A stretch of 64,000 nucleotides of DNA from JAJTFW01 sp046330075 (GTDB lineage Bacteria; Bacteroidota; Bacteroidia; AKYH767-A; OLB10): positions 310,001-374,000 of the forward strand of contig JAXLTL010000001.1 of the NCBI GenBank assembly GCA_046330075.1, given 5' to 3'. The translations under genes and the position numbers were made by a program. The notes below the pieces were generated by a model. That model did no database searches, was not told the DNA's origin, and was given only the letters and a program-made list of their open reading frames with translations. Below are positions 42,513 through 50,597 of the stretch, in pieces. Positions within the stretch are counted from its first letter, which is position 1, and each line of letters starts with the position of its first letter.

Positions 42513-43611
42513 AGCGCCGGGTGCCGTTATGTACTATAAGTGACCCCTTGGTGATCTCCTCATCCATCTCCCATTTGAATCCGTCTTTGTTGGCCAGGTG
42601 CAGGAGGAAGGTCTGGATATTTTTTGCGTAGAGGTCGGAGGCGTTGAGGGGCAGGAGGGAAGGGATATTGGATTCGCCGATGATGGTGACTCCATGCTTC
42701 ACTACTGTTTGGTTGAGTTCGCTGAGCACACAGTTTCCGCCTTGTTCTACGGCCATGTCCACAATCACACTGCCGAAGCGCATACTCTTCACCATATCTT
42801 CTGTGACCAGTACAGGAGCTTTTCTTCCGGGAATGAGCGCAGTGGTAATCACCAGGTCTGCTTCCGCTACGTGTTTGGCTACAAGTTCCTGCTGGCGCTT
42901 AAGGAAGTCTTCAGAGACACCTTTCACGTAGCCGCCTTCAATTTTGATGGTATCGTCGCCTTTCACCATGATGAACTTTCCACCGAGCGATTCTACCTGT
43001 TCCTTGGTTTCGGGACGGATATCACTTACTTCCACAATCGCTCCCAGACGTTTAGCTGTAGCGACGGCTTGTAATCCTGCTACACCAGCACCGAAGATGA
43101 CTATTTTAGATGGTTTGATGGTTCCTGCAGCTGTCATGAGCAGCGGGAAGATTTTTCCGAGGGCATTGGCTCCCATGATCACACTCTTATAGCCTGCCAG
43201 GTTGGCCTGCGAACTGAGCGCATCCATTTTCTGGGCACGGGAGATACGCGGAATCGCATCGACGGAGAAAGCGCTGATACCGGCATTGACGCAGGCATCA
43301 ACCAATTCTGGATTGGTGGCGGCCCACATAAAAGAAATCAGTACCGCTCCTTTTTTCATGGTGGCGATCTCGGCCGGCTTTGGCGCATTTACTTTCAGCA
43401 CCACATCCGATGAGCTGTAGATCGCGGCTGCATCGTTCACCAGCTTTGCACCGGCTGTTGTGTATTGATCGTCGGAGAAGTAGGACTTGAGTCCGGCACC
43501 GGCCTGAACATGAACGTCAAATCCGGCTTTTACTAATTGTCCGCAGACATCCGGCGACACCGCTACGCGGCATTCGCGGTCCTTGGTTTCTGTGGGTATT
43601 CCCAGTATCAT
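42511..43611 (-). CDS. pntA: NAD(P) transhydrogenase subunit alpha, NAD-binding part (PntA1)
   Basis: 366 residues forming domain I, similar to alanine dehydrogenase. It starts MILGIPTETKDRECRVAVSPDV and has the NAD-binding segment KIVIFGAGVAGLQAVATAKRLGAIVEVSDIRPE, and later DLVITTALIPGRKAPVLVTEDM. It binds NADH and passes hydride to PntB. It is first in the pnt operon; the partner pntA2 and pntB genes are downstream beyond the inserted four-helix-bundle gene. The C-terminus ends soon after NGTRR, before any membrane segment, which confirms the split form. Confidence 0.96.
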   Translation of the reverse strand: MILGIPTETKDRECRVAVSPDVCGQLVKAGFDVHVQAGAGLKSYFSDDQYTTAGAKLVNDAAAIYSSSDVVLKVNAPKPAEIATMKKGAVLISFMWAATNPELVDACVNAGISAFSVDAIPRISRAQKMDALSSQANLAGYKSVIMGANALGKIFPLLMTAAGTIKPSKIVIFGAGVAGLQAVATAKRLGAIVEVSDIRPETKEQVESLGGKFIMVKGDDTIKIEGGYVKGVSEDFLKRQQELVAKHVAEADLVITTALIPGRKAPVLVTEDMVKSMRFGSVIVDMAVEQGGNCVLSELNQTVVKHGVTIIGESNIPSLLPLNASDLYAKNIQTFLLHLANKDGFKWEMDEEITKGSLIVHNGTRR

Positions 43612-43776
43612 ATTGACTAATCTCTGTTAGGGAAAGCGCAACAACGCTTTCGCGGCGCAAAGGTGGTTAAAATTGAGCAATCAAGGCGCAGAAATGACCC
43701 GTATCAGTCGGTTTGTAAGTTGAAACAGACATTTCTTGGTCAGACGCGGAAAAATCACGAATTTTGGGACTCCGTT

Positions 43777-44139
43777 ATGGCAAAGTTCACCCCGGCATAT
43801 CTCAAAAAACTAGAAGACCTGCTTGAAGGCTGTGGCTATGATGTGCGCTACGAAAAAGGAAATTTCAAATCGAATCATTGCCTCATTGAAGCCAAGAAAG
43901 TAGTGGTAATCAATAAGTTTTCCGTATTGGAGAGCCGGATTCAATCGTTGTTGGAGATCATTCAGACCCTGAATTCACAGGGTGTAATTCAGGTTGATCT
44001 ACGCACCATCGGCTTGAAAAACCCGATTCATTCAACCGGTACCTTCGAACTGCCGGAAGGACAGGATCAGGCTGTTTCAGCTGAAATAACAGAAGATGAA
44101 AACCGGGAATCCGGTGAAAACGAGACCCCAAACTCCTGA
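43777..44139 (+). CDS. Conserved small protein of unknown function upstream of a PhnP-like hydrolase
   Basis: About 120 residues from the ATG at 43777, chosen because the conserved-looking part starts there (AKFTPAYLKKLEDLLEGCGYDVRYEKGNFKSN); the frame upstream is Arg/Lys-rich and looks non-coding. The first 80 residues suggest a small alpha/beta domain with a CLIEAKKVVVINKF strand pair; the tail is acidic and probably disordered. No enzyme motif is visible. The gene overlaps the next by 44 bases if that one starts at 44096, which indicates coupled translation and a possible shared role. Confidence 0.75.
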   Translation: MAKFTPAYLKKLEDLLEGCGYDVRYEKGNFKSNHCLIEAKKVVVINKFSVLESRIQSLLEIIQTLNSQGVIQVDLRTIGLKNPIHSTGTFELPEGQDQAVSAEITEDENRESGENETPNS

Positions 44140-44911
44140 TCCGGTGATCCGCATTACATTTTTAGGCACAGGTACTTCGCAAGGCGTTCCGGTGATTGCC
44201 TGTGATTGCGAAGTGTGCACCAGCAAGGATCCACGCGACAACCGCCTTCGGACCTCCATTCTGGTAGAAGACGAGCATACGACCGTCGTGATTGATTCCG
44301 GTCCTGATTTTCGGTATCAGATGCTGCGTGCAGGAGTGAAGAAACTCGACGGACTCCTGTTTACACATGAACACAAGGATCATATTGCCGGTATGGATGA
44401 TATCCGGGCTTTCAATTATATCTGCAAAAAACCGGTTGATATTTACGCCACAGAGCAGGTTCAACACGCGATTAAACGGGAGTTTCACTATGCCTTCGAT
44501 GCCATCAAATATCCCGGTGTTCCGGAACTGCATCTGCATACCATCGAAAATAAGCCGTTCAATATCGGCACACTAACGTTTACGCCTATCCTCGTTAAGC
44601 ACTTTCTGTTGGATATTTTCGGATTCAGGATCGGTGATTTTACCTATATCACCGACGCCAAGACCATTCCTGAGGAAGAACATTCAAAGATTTTTGGCTC
44701 GAAAGTGCTGGTTCTGAATGCGCTTCGTCGCGAGCCCCATGTATCTCATCTCACCTTGGACGAAGCTTTGGAAATGATGACCCGATTCAAGCCGGAAACC
44801 GGCTTGCTGACGCATCTCAGTCACCAAATGGGATTGCATGAATCAGTTGAAAAAGAGTTGCCGCAAAATGTACGGATTGCCTATGATGGGATGGTCCTCG
44901 AATTTCAATAA
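44096..44911 (+). CDS. PhnP-like MBL-fold metallo-hydrolase
   Basis: 271 residues from 44096; a GTG at 44144 just after the upstream stop is an alternative. The metallo-beta-lactamase motif HEHKDH is at 91-96, and the N-terminal FLGTGTSQGVPVIACDCEVC includes cysteines (36, 38, 41) typical of PhnP-type phosphodiesterases, which hold an extra structural zinc. PhnP cleaves cyclic ribose phosphates in phosphonate breakdown, but no phn genes are here, so this may act on other cyclic phosphodiesters. It overlaps the small upstream gene. cmk lies 74 bases downstream with its own promoter. Confidence 0.88.
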   Translation: MKTGNPVKTRPQTPDPVIRITFLGTGTSQGVPVIACDCEVCTSKDPRDNRLRTSILVEDEHTTVVIDSGPDFRYQMLRAGVKKLDGLLFTHEHKDHIAGMDDIRAFNYICKKPVDIYATEQVQHAIKREFHYAFDAIKYPGVPELHLHTIENKPFNIGTLTFTPILVKHFLLDIFGFRIGDFTYITDAKTIPEEEHSKIFGSKVLVLNALRREPHVSHLTLDEALEMMTRFKPETGLLTHLSHQMGLHESVEKELPQNVRIAYDGMVLEFQ

Positions 44912-44971
44912 AACATTGAAAATTAACTGTAAGTATCATCAGTTTTTATAGCTTTTAACCTTTAAAATCCG

Positions 44972-44979
44972 TATCTTTG
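44972..44979 (+). promoter_or_regulatory. TAnnTTTG promoter box for cmk (leaderless)
   Basis: TATCTTTG ends 6 bases before the cmk ATG at 44986, so the transcript likely starts at the initiation codon. It also excludes the TTG at 44977 as a start. Confidence 0.6.
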
Positions 44980-44985
44980 CAGAGC

Positions 44986-45708
44986 ATGAACTCCCGCCTC
45001 ATCATTGCTATCGACGGTTATTCGTCGTGTGGTAAGAGTACAGTGGCCAAAGCCTTGGCCCGGAGGCTGGGTCTTCACTATATTGATTCGGGCGCGATGT
45101 ACAGGGCGGTGACGCTCTTTTTTATTGAAAACGATATTCCCATTCCTTCTCCCGAAGAACTCCACGATCTGACCTACGATTTTGAGCCTATTCTGGACAA
45201 GATTCATATCAGCTTCAGATTCAATAAAGAGAGTGGCTTTAGTGAGGTGTACCTGAATGGACGAAACGTTGAGCAGGATATTCGTTCCATGGAGGTCAGT
45301 GAACAGGTAAGTCATGTGAGTGCCATTAAACTCGTGCGCAAACGTCTGGTACATTTACAACAACAGGCGGCGAATGAGGGAGGTTTGGTTATGGATGGCC
45401 GGGATATTGGCACTACTGTTTTCCCAAACGCCGACCTGAAAATTTTCATGAAAGCTGATCCGATGGTTCGTTCAGAACGCCGTTACAAGGAATTGCTTGG
45501 AAAAGGAGTAGAAGTTACGATGGAGGAAGTGATGCAGAATGTAGTAGGAAGGGATTATGAAGATAGCCATCGCGAAGAAAGCCCGCTCCGGAAAGCAGAG
45601 GACGCTATCATTCTCGATAACACGCATCTGACTCAGGAAGAGCAGGTAGAATTTGTAATTGCCGAGATAAAGAAACTAGCCAATTGCGACAAGACCGCAC
45701 AGGCATGA
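44986..45708 (+). CDS. cmk: (d)CMP kinase
   Basis: About 240 residues from the ATG at 44986. Cmk phosphorylates CMP and dCMP. The P-loop AIDGYSSCGKSTVAKALA is near the start, followed by HYIDSGAMYRAVT, the family's nucleotide-binding region, and VMDGRDIGTTVFPNADLKIFM, with DRRY-like SERRYKELLGKG later. Length is normal. ispH follows 43 bases later, and rpsA lies a few genes on; cmk-rpsA proximity is common in bacteria. A promoter box directly before the ATG indicates a leaderless mRNA. Confidence 0.96.
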   Translation: MNSRLIIAIDGYSSCGKSTVAKALARRLGLHYIDSGAMYRAVTLFFIENDIPIPSPEELHDLTYDFEPILDKIHISFRFNKESGFSEVYLNGRNVEQDIRSMEVSEQVSHVSAIKLVRKRLVHLQQQAANEGGLVMDGRDIGTTVFPNADLKIFMKADPMVRSERRYKELLGKGVEVTMEEVMQNVVGRDYEDSHREESPLRKAEDAIILDNTHLTQEEQVEFVIAEIKKLANCDKTAQA

Positions 45709-45751
45709 AAACAAAGCGGACTTTCAATCGTTATATCACCGTAGAGACCAC

Positions 45752-46645
45752 ATGCAGGTAACCATCGACAGTAATTCGGGATTTTGCTTCGGCGTTGTGT
45801 ATGCCATTCAGATGGCCGAGGATGAGTTGGATCGTTCCGGACATTTATTTTGTTTGGGTGACATTGTTCACAATGGGGAAGAGGTAGAACGTTTGAAAGC
45901 AAAAGGACTTGAAATAATCAACCATGAACGTCTCAGGGAACTGAAAGATTGTAAAGTCTTGATTCGTGCACACGGTGAGCCTCCTTCTACGTATCAGCTT
46001 GCCTTATCAAACAATATCGAATTGATTGATGCATCCTGTCCGGTTGTCCTAAAGCTTCAGCACCGGGTAAAAACCAGTTTTGAAGATATTCTGGAAAACG
46101 ATGGGCAAATCGTGATTTATGGTCAGCCTGGACATGCAGAAGTGAATGGTCTGGTTGGGCAAACCGATGGTAAAGCCATTGTTGTTTTTGCGGAGGAAGA
46201 CCTTAACAATATCGACTATTCTAAACCGGTGCATTTTTTCTCGCAAACCACCAAAAGCACTGCAGGATTTGAGAAAATGGAGCGTCTGATTCAGGAGCGG
46301 ATTTTAGCATTTAAAGGTTCGCTGGAAGAAGGCGATTTTGTATCGAACGACACTCTTTGCCGTCAGGTGAGCAATCGCGAGCCCCAATTGCGGAGATTTG
46401 CAACAGTCCATGATGTAATCATTTTTGTTTCCGGTAAGAAAAGTTCAAACGGGAAGGCGCTTTATTCTGTATGTAAATCTGTCAATGAGCACTCCTGGTT
46501 CGTTTCCAATCCTTCCGAGATTGAACCTGCATGGTTTGAAGGTGTACAATCTGTTGGAATTGCGGGTGCTACATCTACCCCGATGTGGCTGATGGAAGAA
46601 GTCGCTGACACCATTCGTAGAATTGGTGAAACGATCCAAGTCTAA
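45752..46645 (+). CDS. ispH: 4-hydroxy-3-methylbut-2-enyl diphosphate reductase
   Basis: 297 residues. IspH carries out the last step of the MEP isoprenoid pathway with a [4Fe-4S] cluster. The three cluster cysteines are at 12 (SGFCFGV), 96 (IDASCPVV) and 203 (NDTLCRQVSNREPQL). The substrate-binding segments IRAHGEPP, GQPGHAEV, QTTKST and KKSSNGKAL are present. It probably shares the cmk transcript, with a 43-base gap and a hairpin terminator at 46671. It shows that this organism uses the MEP route, although an HMG-CoA lyase is also present for catabolism. Confidence 0.97.
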   Translation: MQVTIDSNSGFCFGVVYAIQMAEDELDRSGHLFCLGDIVHNGEEVERLKAKGLEIINHERLRELKDCKVLIRAHGEPPSTYQLALSNNIELIDASCPVVLKLQHRVKTSFEDILENDGQIVIYGQPGHAEVNGLVGQTDGKAIVVFAEEDLNNIDYSKPVHFFSQTTKSTAGFEKMERLIQERILAFKGSLEEGDFVSNDTLCRQVSNREPQLRRFATVHDVIIFVSGKKSSNGKALYSVCKSVNEHSWFVSNPSEIEPAWFEGVQSVGIAGATSTPMWLMEEVADTIRRIGETIQV

Positions 46646-46670
46646 AACGAAATTTTAGCTGTTAATATTT

Positions 46671-46713
46671 GATTTTCAAACAGGAATACACCCTGTTTTT
46701 GGATTTGAAAATC
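46671..46713 (+). terminator. Two-part hairpin after ispH
   Basis: An outer perfect 10-base stem, GATTTTCAAA with TTTGAAAATC, encloses an inner hairpin AACAGG/CCTGTT that is followed by TTT. The inner part can act as terminator 25 bases past the stop codon. Confidence 0.55.
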
Positions 46714-46922
46714 GTTCAGCGATATTTTTTCCCGTTCAGGGATTAATTTGCTTGGTTGGGTAAAATTTTACGATCGCATAACGGGCCATCCCATAGCTTG
46801 CTTTCGCAGGGTTAAAAAAGACGTACTCGTCTGCTAAAATCCTGAGTATCAAACCTAGTTATGAACAGCTCATGCTTCCGAAACGAAGCACATCAATCAA
46901 ACCTAAATCAAAATCCAAAACA
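46714..46922 (+). promoter_or_regulatory. Possible structured leader before the choice-of-anchor V gene
   Basis: Short nested stems can be drawn: TGC/GCA around TTTC within CCC...GGG near 46790-46811, then AGGGT/ATCCT around AGACG/CGTCT (about 46807-46844) with an A-rich internal loop. No known riboswitch class was recognised, so this is a weak call. Confidence 0.25.
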
Positions 46923-48239
46923 ATGAAAAAGAAGTACATGTTACTTGCACTTCCCCTGGTCACCATTATAATGACCAGTTCCATTCTCAGTGATAATGGA
47001 AAAGCGGGAAAAACCGGTTCACCCGGCGAATTAACCTGTCGCGATTGCCACAGCGACTTCGCGGCCAATTCTGGTGGTGGCAGCATTACAATTACCAATA
47101 CCGGAATGACGAACTGGCAGTATGTACCAGGGCAAACATATCCGATTACAGTTACTGTTGCTCGGACAGGAAGCACCGTTTTTGGATTAGGTGTGGAGTG
47201 TCTGACAGCGGCTAACGCAAATGCAGGAACATTTATAATGACTAGCCCGGCACAAACACAGATTAAAACTGTAACCGTAAGCGGCGTAGTGCGGAACAAT
47301 GTAGTGCACCAGTTGAATGCAGGTCATACCAACAATACAAAATCATTTACTTTCAACTGGACCGCGCCAGCCGCAGGAACCGGAACGGTGAAGTTTTATT
47401 TTGCCGGCATTGCGGGTGATTTCAGTGGTGACGAAGCAGGTGATTATGTATATAATGGATTACAAACTGTTACTGAATATTGTGCCACCCCTGCTACTCC
47501 CGGAACCATTACAGGGACAGCGAATAATAATTGTGGCGTAAGCACAAAAACGTATTCTATCACAGCAGTTGCCGGTGCAACTTCCTATGTATGGCGCACG
47601 GATATCGTTGGAGCAGTATTAAATGGCACCAATGATACGGTAACCACGACCACACCGAGCGTAACACTTACTTTCCCTTCTAACTTTGTGAATGCTAAGC
47701 TGTATGTAAAAGCAGTAAATGCTTGCGGAGCGAGCGCAGAGAAATACAAAGCACTTTCTTCCAAGCCTGCTGTTCCGGCTGCAATTACCGGTCCTACGTC
47801 TGTTTGTACAGGTGCTACAAATCTTGCATATAGCATAGCTCCGGTTGCCAATGCAACTTCTTATTCCTGGGTGATCCCTACAGCTTCCTTGACAAATGTA
47901 TCAGGACAAGGAACAACCAATCTGGTGGTGAATGCAAAAACGGTAGCAGGTATCTGCACCTTGAAAGTAGGTTCAGTGAATGCATGTGGAACCAGCACAA
48001 GGAAAACATTGAACATTACGCTTGCTGCTTGTCCGCGTACCTTTGAACTGGTTCAGAACGGACTTTATTTCTCAGAGCTTCCGGATATGATCGAAGTATA
48101 TTCAGTTGATGGTCGGTTTGTTCAGTCGTATGAGCGTCCTTCAGACAATAACTTCAAGCCCGAACTCCCGATGGGACTTTATATCTTCCGCATGCGTTTT
48201 GCAGATCATGTAGAGAGCCAAAAGGTGATGATTCAATAA
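46923..48239 (+). CDS. Choice-of-anchor V secreted protein with PKD-like repeats and T9SS sorting signal
   Basis: About 438 residues from the ATG at 46923, which opens a signal peptide (KKKYMLLALPLVTIIMTSSIL). The domain at about 25-190 is of the choice-of-anchor V (reelin-like) type and has a CxxCH motif at 39-43 (LTCRDCHSD), as seen in c-type haem sites. Two PKD-like Ig domains follow (about 195-375, each with a YSI...ATSYxW pattern). The end (about 380-438) looks like a T9SS type A sorting domain: IEVYSVDGRFVQSYE and PMGLYIFRMRF, ending QKVMIQ. It should be exported by the system that includes PorQ. Cargo function is unknown. Confidence 0.85.
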   Translation: MKKKYMLLALPLVTIIMTSSILSDNGKAGKTGSPGELTCRDCHSDFAANSGGGSITITNTGMTNWQYVPGQTYPITVTVARTGSTVFGLGVECLTAANANAGTFIMTSPAQTQIKTVTVSGVVRNNVVHQLNAGHTNNTKSFTFNWTAPAAGTGTVKFYFAGIAGDFSGDEAGDYVYNGLQTVTEYCATPATPGTITGTANNNCGVSTKTYSITAVAGATSYVWRTDIVGAVLNGTNDTVTTTTPSVTLTFPSNFVNAKLYVKAVNACGASAEKYKALSSKPAVPAAITGPTSVCTGATNLAYSIAPVANATSYSWVIPTASLTNVSGQGTTNLVVNAKTVAGICTLKVGSVNACGTSTRKTLNITLAACPRTFELVQNGLYFSELPDMIEVYSVDGRFVQSYERPSDNNFKPELPMGLYIFRMRFADHVESQKVMIQ

Positions 48240-48257
48240 TTGAAGGATTTAATATCA

Positions 48258-48303
48258 AAAACCGGTGGAGCAGGGCAATAGATCCCGGCTTCACCGGTTT
48301 TTC
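48258..48303 (+). terminator. Intrinsic terminator after the choice-of-anchor V gene
   Basis: A 15-base stem, AAAAACCGGTGGAGC with GCTTCACCGGTTTTT (one G-T pair), around a 16-base loop, ending in T residues. Confidence 0.75.
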
Positions 48304-48427
48304 TCATGATGAGACAGCCACAAAACCTCTTGTTTGACCTTTAATTGTTGATTTTCAGTACCCTTAATTTATTGTGCAAGAGAACACTTTTTGTTCTAAC
48401 CTGTTCATTTTCAGAAGAATTTTTCCT

Positions 48428-48457
48428 TTTGCTTTTTCAATTCTTTGATTATCTTTG
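48428..48457 (+). promoter_or_regulatory. Bacteroidota promoter for rpsA
   Basis: A -33 TTTG at 48428-48431 and a -7 box TATCTTTG at 48450-48457, with an 18-base spacer, the best two-box promoter in the window. The leader to the rpsA ATG would be about 40 bases. Confidence 0.65.
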
Positions 48458-48501
48458 CACTCCCTTTCGCAGGCCATTCCTGCCGATAGGTTATTGTATA
48501 G

Positions 48502-50346
48502 ATGGCATTAACTACTAATACATCGGAGAAACTCTCCAAAGTAACATTTGCAACGCCTGATCCCAACGATTTCGATTGGGAAACGACAGGCAAGGCTTTT
48601 GACACCTACAAAGCTGACGACCGCGCTAAGCTCGAAGCTCTGTACGACACAAAGCTGAACCAGGTGCTTGAACGTGAAATTGTAATGGGAACCATTATTG
48701 GTCTCACCAGCAAAGAAGCGGTTGTCAACATCGGTTACAAAAGTGATGGTCTGGTACCATTAACTGAATTCCGCCACATGCCTGACCTGAAAGCAGGCGA
48801 TCAGGTGGAAGTGTATGTTGAGACGGCTGAAGACAAAAACGGCCAGCTCATCTTATCGCACAAAAAAGCACGTGCGATGAAATCATGGGATCGTGTGAAT
48901 GCTTCTCTTGAGAAAGACGAAGTAGTTACCGGTTTCGTGAAGTGCCGCACGAAGGGCGGTTTGATCGTAGACGTATTCGGTATCGAGGCGTTCCTGCCCG
49001 GTTCACAGATTGATGTGAAGCCGATCCGCGACTACGATATTTACGTGGGCAAAACCATGGAATTCAAGATTGTGAAAATCAATCAGGAGTTCAAAAACGT
49101 GGTAGTATCTCACAAAGTGCTGATCGAGAACGAACTCGAGAAGCAGAAAGTAGAAATCATGAGCAAACTGGAGAAAGGCCAGGTACTCGAAGGAACCGTG
49201 AAAAACATTACCTCCTATGGTGTATTCATGGATCTTGGCGGCGTAGACGGTCTGCTCCACATTACCGACATCAGCTGGGGTCGTATCAGTCATCCGGAAG
49301 AGGTGCTGAAACTCGATCAACGCATCAATGTGGTAATCCTTGATTTCGACGAAGAGAAAAAACGTATTGCTCTCGGTCTGAAGCAGCTTACTCCTCAGCC
49401 ATGGGAGTCGCTTGATCAGAACCTCAAAGCAGGTGATAAAGTGAAAGGAAAAGTAGTGGTGTTGACTGATTACGGTGCATTCGTGGAGATCATCCCGGGC
49501 GTTGAAGGTCTGATCCACGTTTCTGAAATGTCATGGTCACAGCATCTCCGCAGCCCGCAGGACTTCCTGAAAGTGGGTGATGAGGTTGAAACTGTTGTAC
49601 TCAGTGTTGACCGTGATGAGCATAAAATGTCACTTGGCCTGAAGCAACTCACGCCTGATCCCTGGGGAGCTATCCTCTCTAAATATCCGGTGGGATCAAA
49701 GCATAAAGCTAAGGTTCGCAACTTCACCAACTTCGGTGTGTTTGTGGAGCTGGAAGAAGGTGTTGACGGACTCATTCACATCAGTGATCTGAGCTGGAAC
49801 AAAAAAATCAAGCATCCTGCAGAATTCACCAAAATCGGCGAAGAGCTTGAAGTGGTGGTACTCGAAGTGGATGTTGAAAGCCGTCGCCTGAGCCTCGGAC
49901 ATAAGCAACTGGAGACAAATCCATGGGATACCTATGAGACGATCTTCGGTGTGAACAGCGTCCACTCAGGAGTTGTAGGTAAGGTAACTGATAAAGGTGC
50001 AAGTGTAATGTTTAACACTTATGGTGTTGAGGCTTTCGCTCCGTACCGTCAGCTTTCGAAGGAAGATGGTACCGTAGCCAAAGAGCACGATACACTCGAC
50101 TTCAAAGTAATTGAGTTCAACAAAGAAAACCGTCGTATCGTTGTTTCTCATACCCGTATCTTTGATGAGAAGGCACAGGAAGCCAAGAAGGCAGAAACCA
50201 ACGAGCGCGAGAAGGATGCACAGACCACTGCAAAAGCAGTGAAGAAAATCAAGGACACTCAGGAGAAGTCAACCCTGGGCGATATTGAAGCACTGGCAGC
50301 TCTCAAGAACTCAATGGAAGCAAATGAAAAGAAGGGAGATAACTAA
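48502..50346 (+). CDS. rpsA: 30S ribosomal protein S1
   Basis: 614 residues. Six S1-type OB domains can be followed: two diverged N-terminal ones (about 55-200) and four regular ones with the pattern GTVKNITSYGVFMDLGGVDGLLH, KVVVLTDYGAFVEI, KVRNFTNFGVFVEL and GKVTDKGASVMF. Between them are linkers such as LGLKQLTPQPWESL. The C-terminal tail (about 555-614) is Lys/Glu-rich. S1 helps load mRNAs onto the ribosome; in Bacteroidota, with few Shine-Dalgarno sites, this is of interest. It has its own promoter and a strong terminator. Confidence 0.97.
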   Translation: MALTTNTSEKLSKVTFATPDPNDFDWETTGKAFDTYKADDRAKLEALYDTKLNQVLEREIVMGTIIGLTSKEAVVNIGYKSDGLVPLTEFRHMPDLKAGDQVEVYVETAEDKNGQLILSHKKARAMKSWDRVNASLEKDEVVTGFVKCRTKGGLIVDVFGIEAFLPGSQIDVKPIRDYDIYVGKTMEFKIVKINQEFKNVVVSHKVLIENELEKQKVEIMSKLEKGQVLEGTVKNITSYGVFMDLGGVDGLLHITDISWGRISHPEEVLKLDQRINVVILDFDEEKKRIALGLKQLTPQPWESLDQNLKAGDKVKGKVVVLTDYGAFVEIIPGVEGLIHVSEMSWSQHLRSPQDFLKVGDEVETVVLSVDRDEHKMSLGLKQLTPDPWGAILSKYPVGSKHKAKVRNFTNFGVFVELEEGVDGLIHISDLSWNKKIKHPAEFTKIGEELEVVVLEVDVESRRLSLGHKQLETNPWDTYETIFGVNSVHSGVVGKVTDKGASVMFNTYGVEAFAPYRQLSKEDGTVAKEHDTLDFKVIEFNKENRRIVVSHTRIFDEKAQEAKKAETNEREKDAQTTAKAVKKIKDTQEKSTLGDIEALAALKNSMEANEKKGDN

Positions 50347-50367
50347 TCCCGATCTTAGATAATTGGA

Positions 50368-50396
50368 AAGGCCACCCATAGGGTGGCCTTTTTTTT
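50368..50396 (+). terminator. Intrinsic terminator after rpsA
   Basis: A perfect 10-base stem, AAGGCCACCC with GGGTGGCCTT, loop ATA, followed by TTTTTT. Confidence 0.9.
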
Positions 50397-50398
50397 CG

Positions 50399-50457
50399 GG
50401 GTCTCGATACATCCCGACACCTTCACTTCGTGAAAGCGTCGGGACACTCGACCACCG
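50399..50457. repeat. Palindromic element B
   Basis: Arms GGTCTCGATAC at the left and CACTCGACC at the right enclose TCCCGAC/GTCGGGA and an inner hairpin TTCACTTCGTGAA. The outer arms match those of the element at 39971 on the other strand, while the inner stem differs, suggesting a repeat family. Confidence 0.65.
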
Positions 50458-50474
50458 AAAAAAAGCCACAAGAT

Positions 50475-50557
50475 TGCAGCCTGTAGCCCCTGCAGCCCTG
50501 CAGCCTGTAGCCCCTGCAGCCCCTGCAGCCCCTGAAGCCCCTGCAGCCCTTGAAGCC
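50475..50557. repeat. G/C-rich 9-base minisatellite upstream of pyrR
   Basis: About ten units of the type TGCAGCCCC (7-9 bases; variants TGTAGCCCC, TGAAGCCCC) run from 50475 to 50557. They end 29 bases before the pyrR promoter box. Confidence 0.75.
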
Positions 50558-50585
50558 TGAGGCTTTTAAATGACAGTAATTTTCT

Positions 50586-50593
50586 TATTTTTG
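50586..50593 (+). promoter_or_regulatory. TAnnTTTG promoter box for pyrR-pyrB (leaderless)
   Basis: TATTTTTG ends 4 bases before the pyrR ATG, leaving no room for a 5' leader or a PyrR-binding attenuator upstream of pyrR. Confidence 0.6.
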
Positions 50594-50597
50594 TGGC

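Noticed and set aside
43663..43776. N-terminal extension of the small protein before the PhnP-like gene
   Set aside because: Arg/Lys-rich sequence overlapping the expected promoter of this divergent region; conserved-looking sequence starts at 43777.
46714..46922. Known riboswitch (cyclic-di-GMP, TPP or SAM classes) before the choice-of-anchor V gene
   Set aside because: None of the conserved cores could be matched; only generic short stems are present.
50363..50560. 65-codon frame with a Pro/Ala repeat C-terminus after rpsA
   Set aside because: It runs through the rpsA terminator, the palindrome and the minisatellite; the repeat peptide is a by-product of the 9-base units.
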